Source of the DNA: Pirellulaceae bacterium
GTDB lineage: Bacteria > Planctomycetota > Planctomycetia > Pirellulales > Pirellulaceae
Direction: 5' to 3'
DNA: 64,000 bases
NCBI GenBank assembly: GCA_023382975.1
Contig: JAHDXO010000006.1
Span: forward strand, 142,148-206,147
Shown here piece after piece: positions 26,862 through 38,100 of the stretch (position 1 is its first letter; each line of letters opens with the position of its first letter). A program made the position numbers and the translations under genes. The notes under the pieces were generated by a model that was given only the letters and a program-made list of their open reading frames with translations, ran no database searches and was not told the origin of the DNA.

Positions 26862-29800
26862 ATGCTCGCTCGAATTTCCGGATTTTCCCTCTGGCTCATC
26901 CTGTTGGCGAGCGTAGCTACGCTCGGCCGCACCGCGGAACAGATCAACGAATCGGCTCGCGAGATCCCCGTGGCGTACGAGGTCGATGTGGTCGTGGTCG
27001 GCGGAGGCACGGGGGCGGTCTCGGCCGCGATCACGGCGGCCAGCGAGGGCGCCACCGTGTTCCTGGCGGCGCCGTATCCGTACCTGGGCGACGACATGAC
27101 CGCCACGCTTCGACTGTGGCTCGAACCGGGCGAAGTGCCGACGGCCCCCCTTGCTCGGTCGATCTTCGGCGACGAAGCCTCATTCGGCCCCGACCCGAAC
27201 CGCATCCCGTTCACCTACCAAGCCGATGCGCCCAGCGCGCCGACTCACCGCGACACCAATCCGCCGAGTTTGCTGACCGACGGCCGCTGGGGCAACGCCG
27301 CGAACCAGAGCGTTCAGTACGATCAGGACGTTAACATCGTGGCCGATCTGGGCAAGTCGCAGGAAATCCGTGAGGTCCGCGTCGTCTTCTACCGGCGCCC
27401 GCTGGACAGTTCGGAGGGCAACGGCTTTGAAGTCGGAAAGGTCACCGTTTCAACTAGCGACGACGGGCAGAACTGGAACCAGGTCGCCGCGGTCGCCAAC
27501 AATCTGCCGCGCGAGAACGTCTCGACGCTGTCGGCCAAGATCGACGCACCGGCGCGTCATGTCCGCTTCTCTGTCGAACGGCCCGAGGGCTACGAGCGCA
27601 TGTTGCTGGGCGAGATCGAAATCGTCGGACCGGAAAAACCGGTTGTGGAAGAAGCGGAGAGCACCGGTCCGCCGCCGCGTCCGATGCACGTCAAGAAATC
27701 GCTGGACCGGGCGTTGCTGGATGCCGGAGTCAAGTTCCTGTATAGCTGCATGGCCACCGATGTGCTCCGCGACGCCGATGGCCAACCCTGCGGCATCGTG
27801 ATGGCGAACCGGGCCGGGCGACAAGCGGTGCTGGCCAAGACGATCATCGACGCCACGCCCCGCGCGACCGTCGCCCGACTGGCGGGCGCGGAATTCCGTC
27901 CTTATCCGAGCGGGACGCAGACTTTCAAACGAGCGGTGATCGGCGGAGAGACGAAGGAATTAGACTTCGGGTCGGCACGGGTCGTGGGCCAACCATTCAC
28001 CGGACCGCACCCCAACGCCGCCCGGACGTCCAGTGGCGAATTTCCGGTGATCGAGTATACGCTGCCGTTGAACGTCGAGGACAACAGTTACGCCGCGCTG
28101 ATGCGGGCCGATCAACAGGCTCGCTCGTTGACCTACCATCCCGAACAGCAGTTTACGTCCGACGAACTCTTCCAAGTGCCGCCCGACCCGATGAAAGGCC
28201 GTCAGTCGGCGACGGGTCCGTGGACGGGAGCGGACCAACTGCCGCTGGCTGCGATGCAGCCAGCAGGCGTCGACCGGATCTACGTACTAGGCGGCTGTGC
28301 GGATGTTTCCCGCGAGCAGGCCGAGCGGCTGCTGCGGCCGTTGAACCTGATCGACGTGGGCGACCGGATCGGACAGGCCGCGGCGGCCGATGCCAAGTCG
28401 CTGCCCGCGCCGCGCGGAGCCGCTTTGGTGGGAGAACCGGCCAGCCGCACGATGGCCGAAGGCGAAGTGCGCGAGTTCCTGAGCGGAGTCCGTCCCGTCC
28501 AACAGGACGGAGCAAACGTGAAGCAACCGTTGCGCAGCCTGCCCGTGCTCGGCCGTTACGACGTGCTGGTCATCGGCGGCGGCACCGGCGGAGCGCCGGC
28601 CGGAATCGGGGCGGCTCGACAGGGTGCCAAGACGCTGGTGATCGAGTACCTGCACGGGCTGGGCGGCGTCGGAACCCAAGGCACGATTGCCGGTTACTAC
28701 TGGGGCAACCGCGTCGGCTTCACGGCCACCGTTCAGGACGGGGAGACGCGCTGGGTCGTCGAGCAGCGGGCCGAGTGGTATCGGCGGCAACTGCTGGATG
28801 CCGGCGCAGAGCTGTGGTTTGGCGCGATCGGCTGCGGTGCGTTCGTCAAGGACAATCGCGTGCTGGGCGCGGTCATCGCCACGCCCTACGGACGCGGGGT
28901 CGTCTTGGCCAATACGGTGATCGACGCGACGGGCAATTCGGATGTCGCCGCAGCCGCCGGCGCCGAGACGATCTACACCGACGCGTCCGAATTCGGCATG
29001 CAAGGCACCGGTCTGCCCGGCCGCAAACTGGGCGAGGCCTACAACAACACGGACTTCACGATCGTCGACGAGACCGACATGGTCGACATCTGGCAGATGT
29101 TCGTCTTCTCCAAGGAAAAGTATCCGCAGGCCTTCGATCACGGGCGGCTGATCGACACCCGCGAACGCCGTCGAATCGTCGGCGATTTTACGATCACGCT
29201 CAGCGACCAATTGAACGAACGGACCTATCCCGACTCCGTGGTGCGTTGCTGGAGCAATTTCGACACCCACGGCTACACGGTCGATCCGATGCTGCTGCTG
29301 GAACATCCCGAAAAGGTCGGCATCGCCGTGTACGTGCCACTGCGGGCCATGCTGCCCAAGGGCTTGGACGGTATCGTCGTCACCGGGTTGGGCATCAGTT
29401 CTCACCGTGACGCCGTGCCGCTCATTCGCATGCAACCCGACATCCAGAACGGCGGTTATGCCGCCGGGGTCGCTGGCGCCATGGTGGCTCAAGCCGGCAC
29501 GCTCATCCGCCAGGTCGACATCAAGCGGTTGCAGGAACATCTGGTCGAGATCGGCAATCTGCCGGCCAGCGTGCTGACCGACAAGGACTCGTATCCGTTG
29601 AGCGACGAGCGGTTGGCCGAGGCCGTCGAGAAGCTGAAAGAAGGCCGCGGCGCGCCCGTGTTCATGACCGATCCCGAGCGGGCGCTGCCGATGCTCGAAC
29701 GAGCCTACGCGGCTGCGGCGCCCGAGCACAAATTGGTCTATGCCAAAGCACTGGCCGTGCTGGGCAACGACATCGGCCTGGAGACCGTCATCGCCGCCGT

Positions 29801-30299
29801 GCGACAGGCAAACGAGTGGGACGCCGGCTGGAATTACAAAGGCATGGGACAATTCGGTGCGGCGCTCAGCGAACTGGACGCGCTGATCATTGCGCTTGGT
29901 CATACGGGCAGCCCGAAGGCCTTGCCAGCCGTGTTGGAAAAACTGGACTGGCTCCATGCCAGCGTCGCCTTTTCCCATCACCGGGCGGTCGCGCGGGCGC
30001 TGGAGTTGATCGGCGATCCATCGGCCGCCGAGCCACTGGCCAAGGTCTTAGCCAGGGAGGGCATGTCCGGCCACGTTCACACCGACATTCACGTGGCGAT
30101 AGCCAAAGAGGTGCCGGGCGGGACAAACGCCGAACAGACGCGGCGCGAATCGCTGCGGGAACTGCTGCTCGCTCGTGCTTTGTATCGCTGCGGTGACCAC
30201 GACGGCATCGGAGAAGCGATTCTCCGGCAATACGCGACGGACCTCCGCGGCCACTTGGCGCGTCATGCCACCGCCGTCCTGGAGGAAGGGAAACCGTAA
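26862..30299 (+). CDS. Exported FAD-dependent oxidoreductase with inserted discoidin-like domain and HEAT repeats
   Basis: 1145 residues; the ATG at 26862 follows AAGGAG, and the product has a signal peptide (GFSLWLILLASVATLGRTA). A first FAD-binding Rossmann motif is VDVVVVGGGTGAVSAAI (about residue 45). It is interrupted by a beta-sandwich of F5/8-type C appearance (about 135-253, PSLLTDGRWGNAAN to LLGEIEIVG). The first FAD domain then continues with TIIDATPRATVARLAGAEF. A second Rossmann motif, RYDVLVIGGGTGGAPAG, starts near residue 565. The last about 200 residues form HEAT-like helices (GSPKALPAVLEKLDWL). Related FAD-dependent oxidoreductases occur in planctomycete polysaccharide loci. 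The substrate is unknown. Confidence 0.85.
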   Translation: MLARISGFSLWLILLASVATLGRTAEQINESAREIPVAYEVDVVVVGGGTGAVSAAITAASEGATVFLAAPYPYLGDDMTATLRLWLEPGEVPTAPLARSIFGDEASFGPDPNRIPFTYQADAPSAPTHRDTNPPSLLTDGRWGNAANQSVQYDQDVNIVADLGKSQEIREVRVVFYRRPLDSSEGNGFEVGKVTVSTSDDGQNWNQVAAVANNLPRENVSTLSAKIDAPARHVRFSVERPEGYERMLLGEIEIVGPEKPVVEEAESTGPPPRPMHVKKSLDRALLDAGVKFLYSCMATDVLRDADGQPCGIVMANRAGRQAVLAKTIIDATPRATVARLAGAEFRPYPSGTQTFKRAVIGGETKELDFGSARVVGQPFTGPHPNAARTSSGEFPVIEYTLPLNVEDNSYAALMRADQQARSLTYHPEQQFTSDELFQVPPDPMKGRQSATGPWTGADQLPLAAMQPAGVDRIYVLGGCADVSREQAERLLRPLNLIDVGDRIGQAAAADAKSLPAPRGAALVGEPASRTMAEGEVREFLSGVRPVQQDGANVKQPLRSLPVLGRYDVLVIGGGTGGAPAGIGAARQGAKTLVIEYLHGLGGVGTQGTIAGYYWGNRVGFTATVQDGETRWVVEQRAEWYRRQLLDAGAELWFGAIGCGAFVKDNRVLGAVIATPYGRGVVLANTVIDATGNSDVAAAAGAETIYTDASEFGMQGTGLPGRKLGEAYNNTDFTIVDETDMVDIWQMFVFSKEKYPQAFDHGRLIDTRERRRIVGDFTITLSDQLNERTYPDSVVRCWSNFDTHGYTVDPMLLLEHPEKVGIAVYVPLRAMLPKGLDGIVVTGLGISSHRDAVPLIRMQPDIQNGGYAAGVAGAMVAQAGTLIRQVDIKRLQEHLVEIGNLPASVLTDKDSYPLSDERLAEAVEKLKEGRGAPVFMTDPERALPMLERAYAAAAPEHKLVYAKALAVLGNDIGLETVIAAVRQANEWDAGWNYKGMGQFGAALSELDALIIALGHTGSPKALPAVLEKLDWLHASVAFSHHRAVARALELIGDPSAAEPLAKVLAREGMSGHVHTDIHVAIAKEVPGGTNAEQTRRESLRELLLARALYRCGDHDGIGEAILRQYATDLRGHLARHATAVLEEGKP

Positions 30300-30363
30300 C
30301 GCGGACAGTGTACGCACTCCCGCTCGATTGGACTGTTGCGGCTACCGGCTTATGGTCGCCGCA

Positions 30364-31320
30364 CTACGCGGCATTTCGATTGCTGGGGGCCGGTGTCGCC
30401 TTGCGTTTCGAGGCCGGTGTGCGGCGTCGGGCGTTGGGATCGCCCTTCCACCGCCGGTGCAGCCACCAGTACTGCGACGGCTCGGCCAGGATGATTCGCT
30501 CCAGAGCGGCGTTGTACCAGCGTGTCAGCGGTTTGACCCCGGCCAGTTCGGCCCCGCCTCGCCGGGGATCTGCGACTGACTCGACGCCCATTTCAAACCG
30601 CAGGGGGCCGCCCACCCTGCGGCCGTAGCAGACCAGCAGCGGCGCGCCGCTGACCAAAGTGAACAGCGCGACCGCTTTGTGGCACGATGCCGGACGACCG
30701 AGAAAATCGACCCAGCATCCCTTGGTGCCAGCACTTTGATCGCCCAACAGCGCGATCGTGCCGCCGGATCGCAGCACCGCGTCCACTTGCGCCGCGCTGC
30801 CGTCCTTGGGCAGAATGTACTGGCCATTGGCGCTGCGAAACAGGTTCACGTAGCGGTCCAAGTAGGGATTGTCCAGTCGCCGCGCGATGGAGAACGACGG
30901 GAACCCAAGCAAGCCGATGATGTACGACGTCAGTTCGAAGTTGCCGTAGTGCCCGGACACCAGGACGATCGGCCGCTGGTCCAGGAGGTAACGAACGGCC
31001 AGCTCTTTCTGATGGATGTGGATGTACTCGCGCCAGTTCGTCTCGTGGATCTTGCGCGGCGCGTGCGCGATTTCGCAGACCATCAACAACAGATGTTCCC
31101 ACATTCCCCGAGCCATTTTCCGCCGTTGCTGCGGCGTCGCGTCGGGGTAGACGTGGCGGATGTTCTCGTCCACGGTCGCACGCCGGATGCCGATGACGTC
31201 ACAAGCGATCACGGCCAGCCAGCGCGCGACGGTTTGGCACGTTTCCAGACTCACCGCTTGAATCAAGCAGATGAAAAAACGCACCACTAAGTAGACCAGC
31301 CAATCCGTTAGCTGTCTCAT
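30364..31320 (-). CDS. Lauroyl/lysophospholipid acyltransferase family protein
   Basis: A 318-residue LpxL/HtrB-like acyltransferase. An N-terminal membrane segment (LVYLVVRFFICLIQAVSL) precedes the HX4E catalytic motif (SGHYGNFEL). Later conserved blocks include a GGTIALLGDQSAG motif and VSGAPLLVCY. These enzymes transfer acyl chains onto lipid A precursors or other lipids at the inner membrane. The C-terminus is a basic tail. The dehydrogenase gene on the same strand ends only 6 bp upstream, so the two are probably co-transcribed. Confidence 0.85.
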   Translation of the reverse strand: MRQLTDWLVYLVVRFFICLIQAVSLETCQTVARWLAVIACDVIGIRRATVDENIRHVYPDATPQQRRKMARGMWEHLLLMVCEIAHAPRKIHETNWREYIHIHQKELAVRYLLDQRPIVLVSGHYGNFELTSYIIGLLGFPSFSIARRLDNPYLDRYVNLFRSANGQYILPKDGSAAQVDAVLRSGGTIALLGDQSAGTKGCWVDFLGRPASCHKAVALFTLVSGAPLLVCYGRRVGGPLRFEMGVESVADPRRGGAELAGVKPLTRWYNAALERIILAEPSQYWWLHRRWKGDPNARRRTPASKRKATPAPSNRNAA

Positions 31321-31326
31321 CGCAGG

Positions 31327-32412
31327 TCATCCAGTCTTCTTGCGGGCTTTCAACGAGGGATCGCCTTTCAACGGCAGCGCGACGGCGCGCCCCGTCTCGG
31401 CCGCCTTGTACACCGCCAGGATGATCTCGACCGACCGCCGGCCCTCGACGCCGTCGATCAGGGGACGAGTGCCGTTCTTGATCGCCTTCAGGACGTCCTT
31501 GAACATGGCGGTGTGGCCGTGGTGCCCGATCGCCGCCGGATCCGCTGCGCCGCCGCTCGTCTTGGTCTTGCCCGCCATCCGCGCCAGCAGATCCTCGTCC
31601 TGCTTGGTCTTCTTGGCGAACTCCCACTTGGTGATGTCCTCTTCCTCCAAGACCGCCGAACCCTCCGAGCCGTGGATCTCGATGCGTTTCAGGAATCCGG
31701 GAAACGCGGCGGTGCTCGCTTGAAGAACGCCGATCGCCCCGTTTTCGAAACGCAGCGTCGCCGCGGCGACGTCCTCGACCTCGATCCGCTGGTGAGCCAG
31801 CATCGCGGTGTGTGCCGTAATCTCGACAACGGGTCCCATGATCCACGTCAACAGATCCACGCTATGAATGGCCTGGTTCATCAAGGCGCCGCCGCCGTCC
31901 AATTGCCACGTACCGCGCCACGCGCCGCTGTCGTAGTACTGCTGCGAGCGATACCACTTCACATACGCGTCGCCCATCGTCAGCCGGCCAAATCGCCCCT
32001 TGTCCACCGCGCGCTTCAGCAATTGCGAAGATTCGTGAAACCGAGACGGGAAGATCGTCGCCAACGTGACGCCCGCCTGGCTGCAGGCCTCGATGATCGC
32101 GTCGCACCGCTTGAGTGTCACTTCCAGCGGCTTCTCGACGATCACATGTTTGCCCGCCTTGGCCGCCATCAACGCCGGTTCCATGTGTGCGCCACTGGGG
32201 GTACAGATCGACACCACATCGACCGCCGGATCCTGGACCATCGCCTTCAGATCGTAGTAGGCCTTGCAGCCCACGCTTTCCGCCAATCGATCCGCCGCTG
32301 CCGGGACGGTGTCGTAGCACGCTGTCACCTTCGCACCGGTAATGTCGGCGACCGCCTTGCTGTGAAAATTCGCGATCATGCCGCAACCGATGATCCCAAA
32401 TCCTGTTGCCAT
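31327..32412 (-). CDS. Gfo/Idh/MocA-family oxidoreductase
   Basis: 361 residues. The NAD(P)-binding Rossmann start is FGIIGCGMIANFHSKAV, and the family hallmark EKP occurs in VIVEKPLEVT (Lys as likely catalytic base). The substrate domain has GGGALMNQAIHSVDLLTW with the conserved His/Asp pair. The enzyme oxidises or reduces a sugar or inositol-like substrate. The ATG is at 32412. A TATAAT sequence on the minus strand at 32486-32481 lies about 70 bp upstream. Confidence 0.9.
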   Translation of the reverse strand: MATGFGIIGCGMIANFHSKAVADITGAKVTACYDTVPAAADRLAESVGCKAYYDLKAMVQDPAVDVVSICTPSGAHMEPALMAAKAGKHVIVEKPLEVTLKRCDAIIEACSQAGVTLATIFPSRFHESSQLLKRAVDKGRFGRLTMGDAYVKWYRSQQYYDSGAWRGTWQLDGGGALMNQAIHSVDLLTWIMGPVVEITAHTAMLAHQRIEVEDVAAATLRFENGAIGVLQASTAAFPGFLKRIEIHGSEGSAVLEEEDITKWEFAKKTKQDEDLLARMAGKTKTSGGAADPAAIGHHGHTAMFKDVLKAIKNGTRPLIDGVEGRRSVEIILAVYKAAETGRAVALPLKGDPSLKARKKTG

Positions 32413-32718
32413 GATTTTAACTCCCCCTTCTGGTTTGTGACGCGGTCATCCTGCGGCGGTTCGTCCGCCCGTCGGGCATATTATAAGTCGTTGTCGGAAA
32501 TCCGGAAGGCTAGTTTTCGCGCCGTCGTATCGCGTCGCACGAACCGGAATTGGCTCTAGCCGCTGGCCGCCAGGCAATGGTATGGTGAAGCTTCTGCTGC
32601 TGCACGATGCAAGCATTTCCACGACATTGGCAGAGGGTAAAACGCAGGACGGATTCTCACGATTTCCGTGACAAAGGTCTTTGTTTCCACGAATTTAGCG
32701 ACGCGAGCCGGAGTTGGG
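32413..32718. promoter_or_regulatory. 306-bp divergent promoter region
   Basis: This separates the Gfo/Idh gene (leftward) and a beta-hydroxyacid dehydrogenase (rightward). On the minus strand a perfect TATAAT (32486-32481) has a poor -35 (TTCCGG-like). No other motif or gene was seen. Confidence 0.4.
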
Positions 32719-33612
32719 ATGGACAACGAGAACGTGGGCATGATCGGACTGGGATTGATGGGCACGGCACTCACTCAGCGGCTGTTGGAGGCAGGTTACA
32801 CGGTATGGGTTTTTAACCGAACACGCGACAAGGCCGAGCCGCTGATCGCTCAGGGAGCACGCTGGGCGGACAATCCGTTGGCCGTCTGCGACCGGGTGCT
32901 GATCAGTTTGTACACGACCGACACGGTCGAGGAGGTGCTCGGACGATTGGCCGACGAACTGAGGCCCGGACAGATCCTGATCGACACGACGACCGGCGAA
33001 CCCCAGCAGACCGCCCGCCTCGGTGCGCGGTTGGCCGAACGCGGCGTGCGATATTTGGACGCTCCGATCTCCGGCTCCAGCGAACAGACTCGCCGCGGCG
33101 AATCGACCGCGATCGTCGGGGGGCCGCGCGAGACATTCGACGCCTGCCGCGACCTGTTCGAATGTTGCGTCGCGAAGACGATTCATGCCGGCCCGTGCGG
33201 GAGCGGCGCCAAGATGAAGCTGGTCGCCAATCTCGTCGTCGGACTGAACCGGGCCGCGATGGCCGAGGGCCTGGTCTTCGCCCGATCCATCGGACTCGAC
33301 GCCGAAGCGGCGTTGCAGGTGCTCATGAACACGATGGCCTATTCGCGGACGATGGACACGAAAGGCCGAAAGATGATCGACGGAGATTTCCGAACCCAGG
33401 CCCGTTTGTCGCAGCACCTGAAGGATATCCGCCTGATCCTCGCGGCTGGGAAACAGGCAGACCAGCCTCTGCCGCTGACCGAAACGCATTGCCGTCTACT
33501 GGAAGCCGCCGAAGCCGCCGGCTTCGGCGACGCCGACAACAGCGCCATCATCCGTGCGTTCGACATCGGTGCGCACAAGGTGTCCGAATCGAGAAACGGC
33601 GCGAGCATGTAG
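32719..33612 (+). CDS. NAD(P)-dependent beta-hydroxyacid dehydrogenase
   Basis: 297 residues from the ATG at 32719 (GGAG upstream); the frame opens at 32668. An N-terminal GxGxxG Rossmann motif (GMIGLGLMGTALTQRL), the substrate-binding DAPISGSSEQTRRG (usually DAPVSGG) and the catalytic Lys region GSGAKMKLVANLVV place it in the 3-hydroxyisobutyrate/tartronate-semialdehyde reductase family. All catalytic landmarks are present. The substrate (3-hydroxyisobutyrate, glyoxylate or a sugar acid) is open. It is 86 bp upstream of the beta-helix gene and in the same direction. Confidence 0.9.
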   Translation: MDNENVGMIGLGLMGTALTQRLLEAGYTVWVFNRTRDKAEPLIAQGARWADNPLAVCDRVLISLYTTDTVEEVLGRLADELRPGQILIDTTTGEPQQTARLGARLAERGVRYLDAPISGSSEQTRRGESTAIVGGPRETFDACRDLFECCVAKTIHAGPCGSGAKMKLVANLVVGLNRAAMAEGLVFARSIGLDAEAALQVLMNTMAYSRTMDTKGRKMIDGDFRTQARLSQHLKDIRLILAAGKQADQPLPLTETHCRLLEAAEAAGFGDADNSAIIRAFDIGAHKVSESRNGASM

Positions 33613-33698
33613 ACTCGGCAGCACCTGAGGCCGCCGCTCGGGCATTGACTTCGGGACAGTCCGCGATAGGTTTACCAAGATTACCCGTGAGGAACGCC

Positions 33699-35081
33699 AT
33701 GAAACGTTTACCTTTGGTCGCATTCTGGTTCGCTCCGTTGTTGTGCCCGGCCGTTGCGGTCGGAGCGGTCGACGATACGGACACGCTCGTTGCGGCGGTG
33801 CGGGATGGGGCCGAGGGGGCGTTGATCGAGTTGGGGGCGGGAAACTTCGAGTTGGCGGCGCCGCTGGAATTGAAAGCCGGAATGACGCTCAAAGGCGCCG
33901 GCATCGACAAGACGATCATCACGCATGCCGCGGATTGGAAACCTTCGACTAGGACTCTTCCCGATCCCGAGATGACTACCAAGGGCCTGGACACCCAGGC
34001 GTACTTGATCCGCCTGCGGGACAAGGCGGCCGACATCACGGTCTCGGACCTGACCCTGCGCGCTCCGCAGTTGCACGGAGCCATCTACGGCTGGGAGAAC
34101 GAGAACGCACACCTGCACCATCTGCGCATCCAGGACACGCTCTGGACCGGCATCCGGACGTTCCTGCTGAAGAACGGGAAGATCCACGACTGCGAGTTCA
34201 TCGACGCGGGCGGGCGCTGGGAGCGCGGCGAGCCCGGAGTCAAGGGCGGTATCACGGGGGGCGCGATCTTTTCGATCTGGATGGCGGACACGGAGATCGC
34301 CCACAATCGTTTCGTCCGCACCCAGATGGACAAGGCCGATGAGTTCTACGGCATCAAGGCCCGCCAGGGCAAACGCTGCCGCATCCATCACAACACCATC
34401 GAAGTCAACTTCTCGATCGAATTCCCATTCGAGAACGATGAGGAGGTCGAGATCGACCACAACGTCTTGTACGGCACGGTCTCGATTCCGAAGTACGCTG
34501 GCGGGGCGGTGCCGGCCAGCGGACGCACGTTCCACATCCATCACAACTGGTTCCGCGACAGCTATGCGATCGAGTTCGTCCGCAACGGGGCGGAGATCAG
34601 CCACAACCTATTCGACTTCGACGTGCAGAAGGACCATGGCAACCTGATCTCCGCCTTTGGCCGAGCGGCGGCGCCGGGTCCGGCCAGCTTCCACAACAAC
34701 CTGGTCAGCAATCCCGGCCGCGGCGTCGTGTGGATCAACGAAGTGTTCAACAATCTGGAGATCCGCAACAACCACATCGTCACCCGCACCACCGCCACCC
34801 CGCGCACCGAAGGGCTCTTCGGATTCAATCCCGCCTGCGACTTCAAGACGATCACCATTCGGGACAACATCATCGAATGCCAGGGTCAGACTCGCCCGCT
34901 GCTCCGCTGCGACGAGAGCTACGGATCGGTGCTCCAGAACAACCGGCTTGAAAACGTGTCTGACACCGAACGTTACGAAAACCGCCCCGCCGACCGAACC
35001 CCCGGGCTCGAAAGCCCGCTGCAGTTCGAGTGCGGAGTCCACGGCGAAGTCAAGGTCAACGGCTGGCAGGCCCGGCCCTGA
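33699..35081 (+). CDS. Secreted parallel beta-helix protein
   Basis: 460 residues from the ATG at 33699 (GAGGAA upstream; an upstream frame begins at 33162). The signal peptide is MKRLPLVAFWFAPLLCPAVA. The mature part is a right-handed beta-helix resembling polysaccharide lyases and Carbohydrate Binding/Sugar hydrolysis (CASH) repeats. Rungs have periodic I-x-N and V-D-H positions, for example RIHHNTIEVNFSIEFPFEND (about 228-247). It is likely a periplasmic/extracellular glycan-binding or lyase protein. No canonical lyase triad could be pinned down. Confidence 0.8.
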   Translation: MKRLPLVAFWFAPLLCPAVAVGAVDDTDTLVAAVRDGAEGALIELGAGNFELAAPLELKAGMTLKGAGIDKTIITHAADWKPSTRTLPDPEMTTKGLDTQAYLIRLRDKAADITVSDLTLRAPQLHGAIYGWENENAHLHHLRIQDTLWTGIRTFLLKNGKIHDCEFIDAGGRWERGEPGVKGGITGGAIFSIWMADTEIAHNRFVRTQMDKADEFYGIKARQGKRCRIHHNTIEVNFSIEFPFENDEEVEIDHNVLYGTVSIPKYAGGAVPASGRTFHIHHNWFRDSYAIEFVRNGAEISHNLFDFDVQKDHGNLISAFGRAAAPGPASFHNNLVSNPGRGVVWINEVFNNLEIRNNHIVTRTTATPRTEGLFGFNPACDFKTITIRDNIIECQGQTRPLLRCDESYGSVLQNNRLENVSDTERYENRPADRTPGLESPLQFECGVHGEVKVNGWQARP

Positions 35082-35167
35082 GCAACCGGGCCAGCGTCCG
35101 CTAGTCGCCATCATGGCGCCGTCGAAGAGCAACTCAACGTCTGGCCGAACCAGAACACCGCCAGCGG

Positions 35168-38100
35168 TTACGGCGCCTGATGTGGGCGGGATCCGACCAA
35201 CACGGGCCGAAACCCGATGTAGTTGACGCGGATGTCGGGCAAGTTCTTGCTACGGTTGGCAGAGCGGCAGTACGATCGGAGGAGGAACCACGACCCGCCC
35301 CGATGAACACGGTCTTTCCCAACCTCGTACCAATCCTCGCACCACTCCGCCACGTTGCCATGCATGTCGTAGAGACCCCAGGCATTGGGCTTCTTCTGGG
35401 CGACCGGATGGGCGTACTTCTCGCCGATGTCGTCTGCGTTCTTGTCGTACCACGCGTAGTCTCCCAAGTTGGCGTCCTCGTCGCCGAAGCAGTATGTCGT
35501 CTTGCTTCCCGCCCGACAGGCATACTCCCATTCCGTTTCCTTGGGCAGGCGAACTTGCAACCCGGTCTTGGCGGACAATTTGCCGCAGAATTCCACGGCG
35601 TCGCCGTAGTTTATGTCGGTGGCTGCGTGGTTGGGACCTTCGTTGACATCGTCCTCGCGTTTCCACGGCGTGGTGCCCATCACGGCCTGCCACTGGGCTT
35701 GCGTCACTTCCGTTTGGGCCATGTAGAAACCTTCTTCAATCCGTGAGACCGACAACTTCGTATCGCTCCCCGCCGGGAAATCGCCGGGCGGTATCCACAC
35801 CGCCTTGAGCATGACACCGCCGCCTAGCTCCACTTCGATCGTTTTGCCATCCCCCGTCGAAGGACCAGCCTCGGGCGTCCGAGCAACCGCAGGTGGCTTG
35901 GCAGCCGCGGGCGTCTTGGGAGCCACATTTGTCGTGGCAGCCTGCGGCGTCTCGCCCGCTCCTGTCCACTTCCCAACCTCGTCAGGCAAGCCAGTCGCGA
36001 CGTGACGCCTGAGAAACGCGCGGTCGGCCTCGCTGAGCTTCTCGAGGGGAAGGGTGACTGTGCTGCTGTCGACTTTCTTCAAGGTGACTTGGCCATTCTT
36101 GACTTCAAGCAGTTCCGCCTCGATGTGGAAACGTCCGCTGGAGTCTGTCCAAGTGCGTTGGATCGGTGCTCCCATAGCCGTTTCGTCGGGCCCGGCCACT
36201 TCACGCACCGGCTCAATGCCCTTCGCTACCGTAGCGGCGCGGTCGGTTTTCGTATAGCCAGCGGGAACTGCGAATGCGGGCAACTGGGCAGCGTGAACAG
36301 TCCGTTCGGAGTCCATCAGGAACAAGTGCAGTCGATCGCCGAGCGTGGCAGCCACATGCAGATCGCCAATATCGGTTACGTCTAGAATACGATCCGGCAG
36401 CACGAGGGGACGCGAACCGAGATCCTCGAGCGTGCGGCCCAAACCGATGCAGCGGACTTCATTTGCCTTGAACGCGTAACAGACGTCGATGATTCGATCT
36501 GCGACGAGCAGTCGATCGGCCTCGATCATCGCCTTCATCGGCATCCCCGTGAATACTTGGCGGCCGCCGAACCAGTAGGGTGACTCGCCGACTTGATAGA
36601 GCAGCGGAAACGAATCGACTTGTTCGCCCGCCGACGGCGTTGACCGGCCTTGAGACACCGCGGCGAAATTGAAGATGCCGGTGATGTACCGATTGGGCGA
36701 GCCCGCACGACTCTGCACAATCATCATCTTTCCGCCGTAGTCGACGTTGGCTGCCGAAGTGCGTCCATTACTGAACACGCTGCCTCGGCCACTAATCACA
36801 TTCACGATCACCACGGGCAACGCGTCACGGCCGTTGCCGCGGCAGCGTACGGCAATCACGCCGCGAAAGTTGCGACCTCCGGGTGCCGACATGAACTCGG
36901 GATTTGGGTCACCGGCGGGGATCGATTTCACTTCCTTCCACTGGCCGCTCGCCGAGAACACCGAAATGGTACCGAGTCCTTCATTCGCCGCGAACAAGTG
37001 ATCGCCGCGCCACAACATGGCCCGCGGAGCTGGTGTGTCAATCGTCGTCACCAAGTCGAGCGATTGCGTGTCGACGATAGAAACCAAATTGGCTTCGCGA
37101 TGCGAGGCGGCCAGGTAACGTGCGTCCTCCGAAAGAACCATGCGATCGACTGGATGCTCCAGTAGTAGCGATTGAAATCGACCGGGTTCGCCGTATCCGT
37201 TGTCCTTTGCGGATTCGATGATGATCGTGCCCGTCGCTGGCCGACTCGTCGTTCCCGCATCTGCCGATGGCCCTCCAGCGGTATTATCTTCCATGACCGG
37301 CGACGTTGTGTCCGACGCGTCTTTCGGCGGACCGAGGTCGGGTATCGTGGCAACGTCGAGACGCGGCAGCATCTCCGTCAGGCGTATATTGCGAAACTCG
37401 ATTCCCGAGTTCTGGCTGCGCAACGTGATCTTGCCTTCGCGAGCCGAAAGCCCGTGCCCTTCATTGACGACAACGCCGTTCAGCGTCACCGTGACTCGAT
37501 CTTCGTGGCAAGAGATCCGGAGGTCATTCCATTCGTGCCCGACGACATGCGCTGGTTCGCGCAACCAGCCAAGCACGCGGTTCGCAACGCCGTCCGTCGC
37601 TGCGCGGTGATTGCGGAACGAGACGCGGTAGGCGACGAACGCACCTGTGCCTACTGCATTCTCAAGATCTTTGCCGGGCCTCAGGTCGATCTCGAGACCG
37701 TCGAGATTGGGCTCCCCAGCGTCAAGACGTTCCGCACGGACAACAACGCCGCTACCATTCGGCGACACTTCACTATTCGGCCGCCAACGCCACTGCAGAT
37801 TCAAGTCGAAATCCTGATACAACGCGACGGTCGCCAAGTCACTCCAGTCTTCGCCGGTGCTGAACAACACTCGCCTCTCTTTGTCCACAAACCACGACGG
37901 ATTCGTGCGGTTCTTGGTGTATTTCAGGGGAACAAAGGTCCAGCCGGACAAGTCCTCGCCGTTGAACAACTCGACCTCGCGCGTCGCGCCGAAACCGGGG
38001 CGAGGTGGAGCACGTCGCGGCCTCATGCTGCTGACGATGTCTGCTGCGTCCTTTTCGACGAACTCAGTCAGTCCCTTGGGCGTCTTCGCGTCGACCACCA

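Noticed and set aside
35168..35830. Active formylglycine-generating enzyme
   Set aside because: The FGE-like fold is present but the catalytic Cys pair is not evident, so only the fold is called.
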